Source of the DNA: NVQY01 sp047639325
GTDB lineage: Bacteria > Pseudomonadota > Alphaproteobacteria > Rhodobacterales > Rhodobacteraceae
DNA length: 5,761 bases
Assembly (NCBI GenBank): GCA_047639325.1
Contig: JBLINN010000279.1
Span: 1 to 5,761, forward strand
Reading direction: 5' to 3'
Position numbers and translations under genes: made by a program. The notes under the pieces are model-generated. The model saw only the letters and a list, made by a program, of their open reading frames with translations. It made no database searches and was not told the origin of the DNA. How positions within the stretch are numbered: position 1 is the first letter of the stretch; every line of letters starts with the position of its first letter. This document shows, piece after piece, positions 1 to 5,761 of the stretch.

Positions 1-1559
1 ATCAGGTTCTCCAGCCGCAGACCAAAGGCACCTTCGCGGTAATACCCCGGCTCATTGCTTAAAATCATCCCCGGCTCCAGCGGCACCTGACTGACCCGGC
101 TTAGCCTTTGCGGCCCCTCATGCACGCTCAGATACGCGCCCACCCCGTGGCCCAGCCCGTGGTTGAAATCCTGCCCGGCCAGCCACAGCGGCATCCGTCC
201 CACGGCCTCGATATCACGCCCCGCCAGCCCCAGCGGCCAGCGCAGCCCCGACATCGCAATCAACCCCTGCAACACCCGCGTATAGGCTTGCCGTTCGTCC
301 ACGCCCACCTGACCAATCGGGATGGTGCGGGTGATATCGGTGGTGCCATCCAGATATTGCCCGCCACTGTCCAGCACCAGCAAATGCCCGTCCAACAACG
401 GCGCATCAGTGTCCTCGCTGACCCGATAATGCATGATCGCGCCATTGGGGCCGGTGCCGGAAATCGTGTCAAAACTGATATCCTGCAACGCGTTATCCTG
501 CCGGCGACAGGCCTCCAGCCGCTTGACCACATCGGTTTCATGCAAACTGCCCACCGGCTGCGCATCCATCCAGGCCAGCAAGCTGACCACCGCCGCGCCA
601 TCGCGCAAATGCGCCTGCGCGCTGCCCTCAACCTCGGCCTTGTTCTTGCGCGCCTTGGGCAGGGCGCAAGGCTCATCGCCAAATACCACCCGCCCGCTCA
701 GCGCATCCGCGACCTTCTGCGGTGCGGTGATCCGGTCGATCCGCACCGGCCCCTGCAACCCAGCCAGATAATCCAGAAAACCCGCCGGATCGTGCACTGT
801 CACCGACGCGGCCAGATGGTCGCCCAACCCGCTCAGCTTTTGGGCCGCCATAAACAAATCAACCCGCCCGTCACCCTGCAAAACCGCAAACCCATGCGCC
901 ACCGGGTTACGCGCAATATCGCCACCGCGAATGTTCAACAACCACATGATCGAATCCGGCAGCGTGATCACCGCCGCCCGATGCCCGGCCTCGCGCAACC
1001 CCGCCGCCAGAAGGGCGCATTTATCCTCCGCCGTCTCTCCGGCAAACTCAAGGGCATGCGCCTTGACCGGCATCATCGGCGGCGCAGGCTGATCCGCCCA
1101 AACCCGATCCACCAGATTGGCGCATTGCACCATCTCAATACCTGACCCGTTCAGCGCCCCGGCCCAGCGTTCCACCTGCCCAACCGCATGCAGCCACGGG
1201 TCAAACCCAACCCGTCCGCCGTTGGGCAATTGTTCTTTCAACCACGCCGCCAAAGACACTTCCGGCCAGGGCACCGGCGTGAACACCCGCGCCACCTGCG
1301 CCTTGACCTGTGTGCGATAGCGCCCGTCAATGAATACCCCCGCCACATCCGCCAACACCGCACAAAACCCGGCAGACCCAGTAAACCCGCTCAGCCACGC
1401 CAATCGCGCGTCATGATCGGCCACATACTCGCCCTGATGCGCATCCGCCCGCGGCACCAGAAACCCATCCAGCCCGGCACCAGAAATCTCATCGCGCAAC
1501 GCCGCTAACCTGGGCGGGCCTTGTTCAGGCCGCGCGGTCACCTCAAAAGTCTGGAACAT
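1..1559 (-). CDS. pepP: Aminopeptidase P family metallopeptidase (M24B), C-terminus outside window
   Basis: This frame is open from the ATG at 1559-1557 to the window edge and gives 519 residues without a stop. It matches the long (about 600-residue) Xaa-Pro aminopeptidases, cytosolic enzymes that remove an N-terminal residue preceding proline using two metal ions. Two creatinase-like N-terminal domains occupy roughly residues 1-300, including GFLVPRADAHQGEY (32-45) and SGFTGSAGF (57-65). The pita-bread catalytic domain follows from about 310. All five metal ligands are visible: Asp397 and Asp408 (VLDSGGQYLDGTTDITRT), His471 (GLGHGVG), Glu503 (SNEPGYY) and Glu517 (GLRLEN). His480 (SVHEG) is the usual second active-site histidine. 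About 75-80 C-terminal residues should lie beyond position 1. The start is supported by AGAGGG four bases upstream. No signal peptide is seen. Glycine is mostly GGG and phenylalanine mostly TTT, unlike the other genes here. The family is secure; the exact peptide substrate is not known. Confidence 0.93.
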   Translation of the reverse strand, partial: MFQTFEVTARPEQGPPRLAALRDEISGAGLDGFLVPRADAHQGEYVADHDARLAWLSGFTGSAGFCAVLADVAGVFIDGRYRTQVKAQVARVFTPVPWPEVSLAAWLKEQLPNGGRVGFDPWLHAVGQVERWAGALNGSGIEMVQCANLVDRVWADQPAPPMMPVKAHALEFAGETAEDKCALLAAGLREAGHRAAVITLPDSIMWLLNIRGGDIARNPVAHGFAVLQGDGRVDLFMAAQKLSGLGDHLAASVTVHDPAGFLDYLAGLQGPVRIDRITAPQKVADALSGRVVFGDEPCALPKARKNKAEVEGSAQAHLRDGAAVVSLLAWMDAQPVGSLHETDVVKRLEACRRQDNALQDISFDTISGTGPNGAIMHYRVSEDTDAPLLDGHLLVLDSGGQYLDGTTDITRTIPIGQVGVDERQAYTRVLQGLIAMSGLRWPLGLAGRDIEAVGRMPLWLAGQDFNHGLGHGVGAYLSVHEGPQRLSRVSQVPLEPGMILSNEPGYYREGAFGLRLENL

Positions 1560-1563
1560 CCCA

Positions 1564-1569
1564 CCCTCT
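1564..1569 (-). promoter_or_regulatory. Ribosome binding site of the aminopeptidase P gene
   Basis: On the minus strand AGAGGG sits four bases before the ATG at 1559-1557, within the stretch AAAGAGGGTGGG. It is a good Shine-Dalgarno match and fixes the start of the aminopeptidase gene. It lies just downstream of the large inverted repeat at 1587-1688. Confidence 0.7.
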
Positions 1570-1586
1570 TTTTCTGGCCCTAAGCC

Positions 1587-1688
1587 TGTTGCGTTCAATT
1601 GAATTCACCTGTCGGGGCGAACGCGTTGTTCGTTGAAAACGCTGCCTCGCCCCGGCAGATGAATGCTTGGCTTTGGTCAAACGCAACA
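1587..1688. repeat. Large nested inverted repeat in the cobT-pepP gap
   Basis: Two nested pairs of arms are visible. The outer pair is a perfect 9-base match, TGTTGCGTT at 1587-1595 against AACGCAACA at 1680-1688. The inner pair is 20 bases, 1601-1620 against 1647-1666, with 17 Watson-Crick pairs, one G-U wobble and two mismatches, around a perfect GGGGCGA/TCGCCCC core. The 26-base loop holds a further small stem, GCGTT (1623-1627) with AACGC (1638-1642), which continues as TTC/GAA. The unpaired spacers between outer and inner arms are unequal (5 and 13 bases). A perfect 10-base palindrome, TTCAATTGAA, overlaps the left side at 1594-1603. In the minus-strand transcript the structure lies between the cobT stop and the pepP ribosome site. 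No U-tract follows it, so it is not a classical terminator. It could be an mRNA-stability element, a 5' leader structure of pepP, or a dispersed palindromic repeat. The pairing is directly visible; the function is unknown. Confidence 0.75.
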
Positions 1689-1714
1689 CGCTCGAAATAT
1701 CCTCGCCGAAGGCC

Positions 1715-1734
1715 AGGCCAGCCTCAGCTGGCCT
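1715..1734 (-). terminator. Hairpin at the cobT stop codon, possible weak terminator
   Basis: A perfect 8-base stem, AGGCCAGC (minus strand 1734-1727) with GCTGGCCT (1722-1715), closes on the four-base loop TGAG. That loop contains the cobT stop codon. No run of U follows; the next transcript bases are GGCCTTCGGCGAGG, so intrinsic termination is doubtful. It may instead protect the cobT 3' end, or act together with the larger inverted repeat a few tens of bases downstream. The hairpin is certain as sequence; the terminator role is a guess. Confidence 0.4.
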
Positions 1735-3601
1735 TCCTGATCCCCATCATCCGCGCCCGGGCGCGTGGATCACTGTCAAACAACGCTGCCAACTGCTCGG
1801 TCATCGCCCCGGCCAGTTGCTCCACATCGGTGATCGTCACCGCGCGCTCGTAATAGCGGGTCACGTCATGACCAATGCCGATCGCCAGCAATTCCACCAT
1901 CTTCTTGCGCTCGACCATGGCGATCACATCACGCAGGTGTTTCTCCAGATAATTCGCCGGGTTCACCGACAGCGTGCTGTCATCCACCGGGGCGCCATCC
2001 GAAATCACCATCAGGATCTTGCGCGCTTCCATCCGTGACGCCATCCGCCGATGCGCCCATTCCAGCGCCTCGCCATCGATGTTTTCCTTCAGCAACCCTT
2101 CTTTCATCATCAGTCCCAGATTGGGCCGCGTGCGCCGCCAGGGCGCATCCGCACGCTTATAGATGATGTGGCGCAGATCATTCAGCCGACCGGGCTGCTG
2201 TGGACGCCCGTCATTCAACCACGCCTCGCGCGCTTGTCCGCCCTTCCACGCCCGCGTGGTAAAGCCCAGGATTTCCACCTTCACATTGCACCGCTCCAGC
2301 GTGCGCGCCAGAACGTCGGCACAGATCGCGGCAATCGAGATCGGCCGCCCGCGCATCGACCCGGAATTATCCAGCAACAGCGTCACAATGGTGTCGCGAA
2401 ACTCAGTATCCTTCTCGACCTTGAACGATAAAGGCGTCGTCGGGCTTACAACCACCCGCGCCAGCCGCCCGGCGTCCAGAATACCCTCTTCGCGGTCAAA
2501 CTCCCAAGACCGGTTCTGCTGCGCCTGCAAACGACGCTGCAACTTGTTGGCCAGTCGTGACACCGCGCCCTTCAAGGGCTCCAACTGCTGATCGAGATAG
2601 GCGCGCAAGCGTTCCAGCTCGGCCGGTTCCGCCAAATCCTCGGCAGCGATCTCTTCGTCATGCTCGGTCAAATAGACCTTATAATCCGGATCGGCCTCGG
2701 ACACCGACGCGGGGCCGGGGGGCTCCAGCGGGGCCTCGCCCTCGGGCATGTCGGCATCATCGCCCATCTCGGCGTCGGCCATATCGTCCAGACTAACCTG
2801 CGCCTGCGCCTGATCCTGCTGGTCTTCCTGGGCAGATTCGGCATCCGCGTCCATGTCCTGGTCGTCGCTGTCATCCTGACCGCTGCTATCGGGGTCGGGC
2901 TGTTCCTCGGCGTCGTCATTGGCAGAATCGTCCTGATCCTCGTCAATCTCGTCCGGGTCCTCGCCCAGCTGATCTCCATAGCCCAGATCGGAAATCACCT
3001 TGCGGGCAAACCGGGCAAACTCGGTCTGGTCGTGCAGAACCTCCTGCACATTCTCCAGCTCACCCCCGGCCTGTTCCTCAATATAGCCCTGCCACAGCTC
3101 CATCACGTTCTTGGCGCCCTTGGGCAAATCACGCCCGGTCGCCAGATGCCGCACCAGATAACCCGCTGCCACCGCCAACGGCGCCTCGGTCCGGTCGCTG
3201 ATCTGGTCATAGCCGCGCCGCACTGCATCATGCGCGATCTTGACGTCGATATTGCCCGCCGTGCCCGGCATATCGCGCGCGCCCATCGCCTCGCAGCGTG
3301 CGGTTTCCATCGCCTCATAGAGATCACGCGCCGTGTCGCCCGGCGGTGCATAGCGGTTGTGCACGCCATCATCGTGATAGCGGCGATGCAGCGCCAGCGC
3401 ATCCGCCGTGCCGCGTGCCAGCAACACCTCGTCCCGGGTCATCCGGCGCGACACCTGCGGCAAGCGCATGGAATCGCCCGACAGACCGGACGGGTCCACC
3501 GTATAGCTGATCGTCAGTTCCGGGTCGTTGGCCATCACCTTGGTGGCCTCGGCCAAGGCTTTCTTGAACGGATCAGCGGGGTTGTCGTTTGGTTTGCTCA
3601 T
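1724..3601 (-). CDS. cobT: Cobaltochelatase subunit CobT
   Basis: CobT is the VWA-domain partner of the AAA+ ATPase CobS. The CobS-CobT complex uses ATP to drive cobalt insertion by CobN into hydrogenobyrinic acid a,c-diamide in aerobic cobalamin synthesis, in the cytoplasm. The 625 residues are close to the length of the Pseudomonas denitrificans protein. A CobT N-terminal domain covers about residues 1-210. A very acidic, low-complexity linker rich in Asp, Glu and Gln covers about 213-290. A basic helical stretch follows near 325-365. The C-terminal VWA domain starts near 370 and carries the metal-ion-dependent adhesion motif DNSGS at 411-415 and an SDGAPVDDS loop at 534-542. The ATG overlaps the stop of the racemase-like gene upstream (ATGA, 3601-3598). 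Only a weak GGGGAA precedes it, so translational coupling is likely. The stop sits in the loop of a hairpin. Identification is secure. Confidence 0.97.
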   Translation of the reverse strand: MSKPNDNPADPFKKALAEATKVMANDPELTISYTVDPSGLSGDSMRLPQVSRRMTRDEVLLARGTADALALHRRYHDDGVHNRYAPPGDTARDLYEAMETARCEAMGARDMPGTAGNIDVKIAHDAVRRGYDQISDRTEAPLAVAAGYLVRHLATGRDLPKGAKNVMELWQGYIEEQAGGELENVQEVLHDQTEFARFARKVISDLGYGDQLGEDPDEIDEDQDDSANDDAEEQPDPDSSGQDDSDDQDMDADAESAQEDQQDQAQAQVSLDDMADAEMGDDADMPEGEAPLEPPGPASVSEADPDYKVYLTEHDEEIAAEDLAEPAELERLRAYLDQQLEPLKGAVSRLANKLQRRLQAQQNRSWEFDREEGILDAGRLARVVVSPTTPLSFKVEKDTEFRDTIVTLLLDNSGSMRGRPISIAAICADVLARTLERCNVKVEILGFTTRAWKGGQAREAWLNDGRPQQPGRLNDLRHIIYKRADAPWRRTRPNLGLMMKEGLLKENIDGEALEWAHRRMASRMEARKILMVISDGAPVDDSTLSVNPANYLEKHLRDVIAMVERKKMVELLAIGIGHDVTRYYERAVTITDVEQLAGAMTEQLAALFDSDPRARARMMGIRKAS

Positions 3602-4305
3602 GGCGTGTTCCCCGCGTTTAAATCGTCCAAAATCTTGGCCCCACTGGCCAAATCGGCCAGCAATTCCACATGCACATCCAGCGCATCAATTACCGGGTAC
3701 CCCGGATCAAAACCACCAAAGGCCAGATCCAGATCGGTGCCGCCCAGAACAATGGCATCCGCGCCCTGATCTTCGACCATCCGGCGGCCTTCGGCAAAGA
3801 AAACCTTGCGCTGCGCATCCGTGCACAGACCACTGGTCGCCATATCCTGATAGACCTGCCCCAGCGCCACCAGATCCCCCTGTGGCGCCACGGCTTCGGT
3901 CTGGCTTAGCTGCCCGAAAAACCGGGTGCGCATCACAATCTCGGTGCCCAGAAGACCAACCCGGCCCAGCCGATTGGCGGCAAAATAGCCATCCAGCGGC
4001 GCAACCGCGCTGACCATCGGCAGCGGCGACACAGCGGCGGTTTCGTCAAAACAGAAATGCCCACCCAACGAGGTGATCGCCGCACAATCGGCCCCGGCGG
4101 CCTTGAGCCGCGTTATCAACCCGGCATAGGTCGCCGCCTGTTCGTCGCGCAGACCAGAAAGGCTGGTGCGGATCAGATCAAACACATCCGCCTGAACAAT
4201 CGTCAGCTCCAGCTTGGCATCCCGCGCCCGCATGGCCGCCGTCAGACGCTGGTAATAAGCGACAGTCGCCGCCACCCCGATCCCGCCGATCAATCCGATA
4301 TGCAT
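3598..4305 (-). CDS. Aspartate/glutamate racemase-family protein lacking both catalytic cysteines
   Basis: The 235 residues fit the Asp/Glu racemase fold, a cytosolic two-domain family of cofactor-independent racemases and related lyases. The N-terminus MHIGLIGGIGVAATVAYY matches the family's IGGMGPEATxxYY opening. In active members one cysteine lies in a (P/A)CNTAH motif and another in LGCTE. Here the matching stretches read ITSLGGHFC (77-85) and VLGGTDL (186-192), which places Ser79 and Gly189 at the cysteine positions. Cys74, Cys85 and Cys161 exist, but none aligns exactly. The protein may therefore be a non-racemase member (isomerase, lyase or binding protein), or may use other residues. 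The start is supported by AGAGGG seven bases upstream. Its stop overlaps the cobT start by four bases (ATGA), and a 154-base gap separates it from the dehydratase gene. The family call is firm; the reaction and substrate are unknown. Confidence 0.85.
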   Translation of the reverse strand: MHIGLIGGIGVAATVAYYQRLTAAMRARDAKLELTIVQADVFDLIRTSLSGLRDEQAATYAGLITRLKAAGADCAAITSLGGHFCFDETAAVSPLPMVSAVAPLDGYFAANRLGRVGLLGTEIVMRTRFFGQLSQTEAVAPQGDLVALGQVYQDMATSGLCTDAQRKVFFAEGRRMVEDQGADAIVLGGTDLDLAFGGFDPGYPVIDALDVHVELLADLASGAKILDDLNAGNTP

Positions 4306-4459
4306 GTCAACACCCTCTCGCGATCGAAACCGGGCGTTTGGTAGGGTCCGTCACCGCGCGCTTGCACCGTGTCGCGGTCTTGGCTTCGACCCTCCCCGCA
4401 AGACCGGATGGAAAGACAGTTTGGCAAGCGGGGAATTCGGCGAAAGATGTCGCCACTGT
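4306..4459. other. Intergenic region between dehydratase and racemase-like genes, with small hairpins
   Basis: This 154-base gap contains no credible gene. Several short stems are visible on the minus transcript. They are GGCGA/TCGCC at 4454-4450 and 4443-4439, just after the dehydratase stop; a perfect 8-base stem CGGTCTTG/CAAGACCG at 4406-4399 and 4382-4375 with a 16-base loop; and ACCGCG/CGCGGT at 4378-4373 and 4358-4353. The last two share bases 4375-4378 and so exclude each other. CCCCGC (4394-4399) could also pair with GCGGGG (4428-4433). None is followed by a U-tract. I could not pick out a convincing -35/-10 promoter. Confidence 0.45.
4313..4318 (-). promoter_or_regulatory. Ribosome binding site of the racemase-like gene
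   Basis: On the minus strand GAGAGGG (core AGAGGG at 4318-4313) lies seven bases before the ATG at 4305-4303. It is a strong Shine-Dalgarno site and supports that start. The same hexamer precedes the aminopeptidase gene, the other gene here that starts after a gap. Confidence 0.7.
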
Positions 4460-5392
4460 CTAGCCCTCAAACCAATTCGTTGCAGCATTGCTGCCACACA
4501 GCAGCACCCCAACCTTTTCGCCCTTCGCAGGCACGTAAGCCCCCGACGTCAACGCCGCCAGCGCGGTAACGCCGCCCGGTTCACAGACCAGGCGGGTTGC
4601 GGCCCATAGCCGCCGCTGCGCGTCATAAACGTCATCGTCGGAAACAACGACGTTTTCCGCCACATAGGCCCGGATGATCTCTAGCGGCAGCGCGCCAATG
4701 CTCGACGCGCCCAGCCCGCTGGCGGAAATGCCGCTTGCGTGAAAGTCAGACGGCAAAGTGCCGCGCAGGGTCTTGTCCAGACAGCAGGTGCCAGTGGTCT
4801 CGACCGCCACAATCTTGGTGCGCCCGCCGTACCAGGCCGCGATACCGCCGATCAAACCGCCGCCCCCCACAGCCACCAGGATCGTGTCCAGATCCGCCGC
4901 CTGCTGTTCAAGCTCCAGCCCAACAGTGCCTTGCCCGGCCAATGTCCCGTCCGACCCATAAGGGTGAACCGCCAGCGCACCGGTGTCGCGGGCAAAATCC
5001 TCGTAGGCTTTAACCGCCTGATCAACCGTGCCTTCGGCGATCACAACCTTGGCGCCAAACCCCTCCATGCGGGCAATCTTGACCTTGTCGGCGATCGTGC
5101 TGGGGACAAAAACCGTTGATGCCACCCCCAGCTTGGTCGCCGCATAGCCAACAGCCGCGCCGTGATTGCCGCCCGAGATCCCGACAACGCCCGCCTCAGG
5201 CAGGGCCGCCGCCGTCATGTTGTTGAACGCGCCGCGCACCTTGAACGATCCGGTGACCTGCAGCTGTTCCAGCTTCAGCGTCACAGGCGCGCCGATATCC
5301 AGCGCGTCTGCTTCAATGTCGATCACCGGCGTGTGGCGGATATGCGGGCGGACCCGGTCGTAAGCGGCAAGAATGTCGTCGCGGCTGATCAT
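4460..5392 (-). CDS. Threonine/serine dehydratase-family PLP enzyme
   Basis: This 310-residue, single-domain protein belongs to the fold-type II PLP enzymes that include threonine and serine dehydratases, serine racemase, and the hydroxyaspartate and hydroxyectoine-utilisation dehydratases. These remove ammonia from hydroxy-amino acids in the cytoplasm. The PLP lysine is Lys51 in TGSFKVRGAFNN (48-58). The Asn loop is SGGNHGAA (73-80), the phosphate-binding glycine loop is GGGGLIGG (176-183), and the segment normally reading EPAGA is EPGGVTALAAL (271-281). At the C-terminus, LLCGSN (297-302) places Cys299 where many members have serine; cysteine also occurs there in mammalian serine dehydratase. 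There is no C-terminal ACT regulatory domain, so this is the short, non-allosteric type. Its ATG overlaps the cobS stop (ATGA, 5392-5389) with only a weak ribosome site, which suggests coupled translation. The substrate cannot be told from sequence; threonine, serine and 3-hydroxyaspartate are all possible. Confidence 0.9.
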   Translation of the reverse strand: MISRDDILAAYDRVRPHIRHTPVIDIEADALDIGAPVTLKLEQLQVTGSFKVRGAFNNMTAAALPEAGVVGISGGNHGAAVGYAATKLGVASTVFVPSTIADKVKIARMEGFGAKVVIAEGTVDQAVKAYEDFARDTGALAVHPYGSDGTLAGQGTVGLELEQQAADLDTILVAVGGGGLIGGIAAWYGGRTKIVAVETTGTCCLDKTLRGTLPSDFHASGISASGLGASSIGALPLEIIRAYVAENVVVSDDDVYDAQRRLWAATRLVCEPGGVTALAALTSGAYVPAKGEKVGVLLCGSNAATNWFEG

Positions 5393-5761
5393 CCCAGGCT
5401 CACACTGGCAGCACTCTCTGGCAGTTCTTCGTCAAAGCAGCGCTGATAGAATTCCGCCACGGTCTGACGCTCTAGCTCGTCACATTTATTCAGGAAGGAC
5501 AGGCGGAACGAATACCCGACATCGTGGAAGATTTGCGCGTTCTGTGCCCAGTTGATCACCGTGCGCGGCGACATCACCGTGCTCAGATCACCGTTCATGA
5601 ACGCCGTCCGCGTCAGATCAGCAACCGTCACCATCTGCGCCACAATCTTGCGGCCCTTTTCGGTGTTGTAATGCGGCGCCTTGGACAGAACGATCATCGT
5701 CTCGGCATCATGCGACAAATAGTTCAGCGTCGCCACCAGCGACCACCGGTCCATCTGTGCC
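5389..5761 (-). CDS. cobS: Cobaltochelatase subunit CobS, C-terminal part only
   Basis: The frame is open from the window's right edge to the TGA at 5391-5389 and gives 123 residues of the C-terminus of CobS. CobS is the AAA+ ATPase of the aerobic cobaltochelatase and works with CobT and CobN. The first visible codons read AQMDRWSLVATLNYL, so the ATG at 5754-5752 is an internal methionine and not the start. Typical CobS features are ARG/TYR-rich segments near MSPRTVINWAQNAQIF, where the Arg is probably the sensor-2 type residue, and the end FLNKCDELERQTVAEFYQRCF. The Walker A and B motifs lie outside the window; the whole protein is normally about 330 residues. The stop overlaps the dehydratase start by four bases. 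Identification is firm despite truncation. Confidence 0.93.
   Translation of the reverse strand, partial: AQMDRWSLVATLNYLSHDAETMIVLSKAPHYNTEKGRKIVAQMVTVADLTRTAFMNGDLSTVMSPRTVINWAQNAQIFHDVGYSFRLSFLNKCDELERQTVAEFYQRCFDEELPESAASVSLG

Noticed and set aside
260..682. A 140-codon minus-strand frame
   Set aside because: It lies in another frame within the aminopeptidase gene and shows the Arg/Trp/Met-rich composition of a shifted frame.
108..1145. A 345-codon open frame on the plus strand
   Set aside because: It is antisense to the aminopeptidase gene, whose minus-strand frame gives clear M24 motifs. The product is rich in Arg, His, Pro and Gln, as expected for a shadow frame in GC-rich DNA.
2660..3769. 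A 369-codon open frame on the plus strand
   Set aside because: It runs antisense across the cobT acidic linker and N-terminus into the end of the racemase-like gene. Its hydrophobic run is simply the complement of Asp/Glu-rich codons, so it is not a membrane protein.
4452..4458. GCCACTG, resembling the B12 box of a cobalamin riboswitch, near a CCCCGCAA stretch
   Set aside because: It is on the plus strand while all genes here run minus, it overlaps the end of the dehydratase region, and the other conserved riboswitch parts are not seen. The same 7-mer occurs by chance inside the aminopeptidase gene at 363-369.
5752..5754. ATG as a possible start of a short 121-residue protein
   Set aside because: The frame stays open upstream to the window edge and reads AQ before this Met, which fits an internal position in CobS.

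Overview
The window comes from a high-GC alphaproteobacterium, most likely of the Rhodobacteraceae (roseobacter/Paracoccus-like). This is inferred from the aerobic-type cobaltochelatase subunits CobS and CobT, the GC-rich third codon positions and the protein sequences. No rRNA or other taxonomic marker is present. All genes lie on the minus strand, so transcription runs from high to low coordinates.

In transcription order the layout is as follows. (1) The C-terminal 123 residues of cobS (5761-5389, 5' end outside the window). (2) A 310-residue PLP-dependent threonine/serine dehydratase-family enzyme (5392-4460), whose ATG overlaps the cobS stop in an ATGA junction. (3) A 154-base gap (4459-4306) that holds several small hairpins and no gene. 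(4) A 235-residue aspartate/glutamate racemase-family protein (4305-3598) in which both usual catalytic cysteine positions carry other residues. (5) cobT, 625 residues (3601-1724), joined to the racemase-like gene by a second ATGA overlap. (6) A 164-base gap (1723-1560) that contains a large nested inverted repeat. (7) An M24B aminopeptidase P (1559-1, C-terminal end outside the window), complete through all five metal ligands.

CobS (AAA+ ATPase) and CobT (VWA/MIDAS partner) form the chaperone-like motor of the ATP-dependent cobaltochelatase. With CobN, which is not in this window, they insert cobalt into hydrogenobyrinic acid a,c-diamide during aerobic cobalamin synthesis. The two genes between cobS and cobT encode amino-acid-type enzymes with no evident role in cobalt insertion. 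The overlapping junctions suggest they are translated together with the chelatase genes.

I see no mobile element, CRISPR array, tRNA, rRNA or clear toxin/defence system, and no wholly new system. The items most worth a second look are the cysteine-less racemase-like protein and its placement inside the cobS-cobT unit, and the roughly 100-base nested palindrome between cobT and the aminopeptidase gene.
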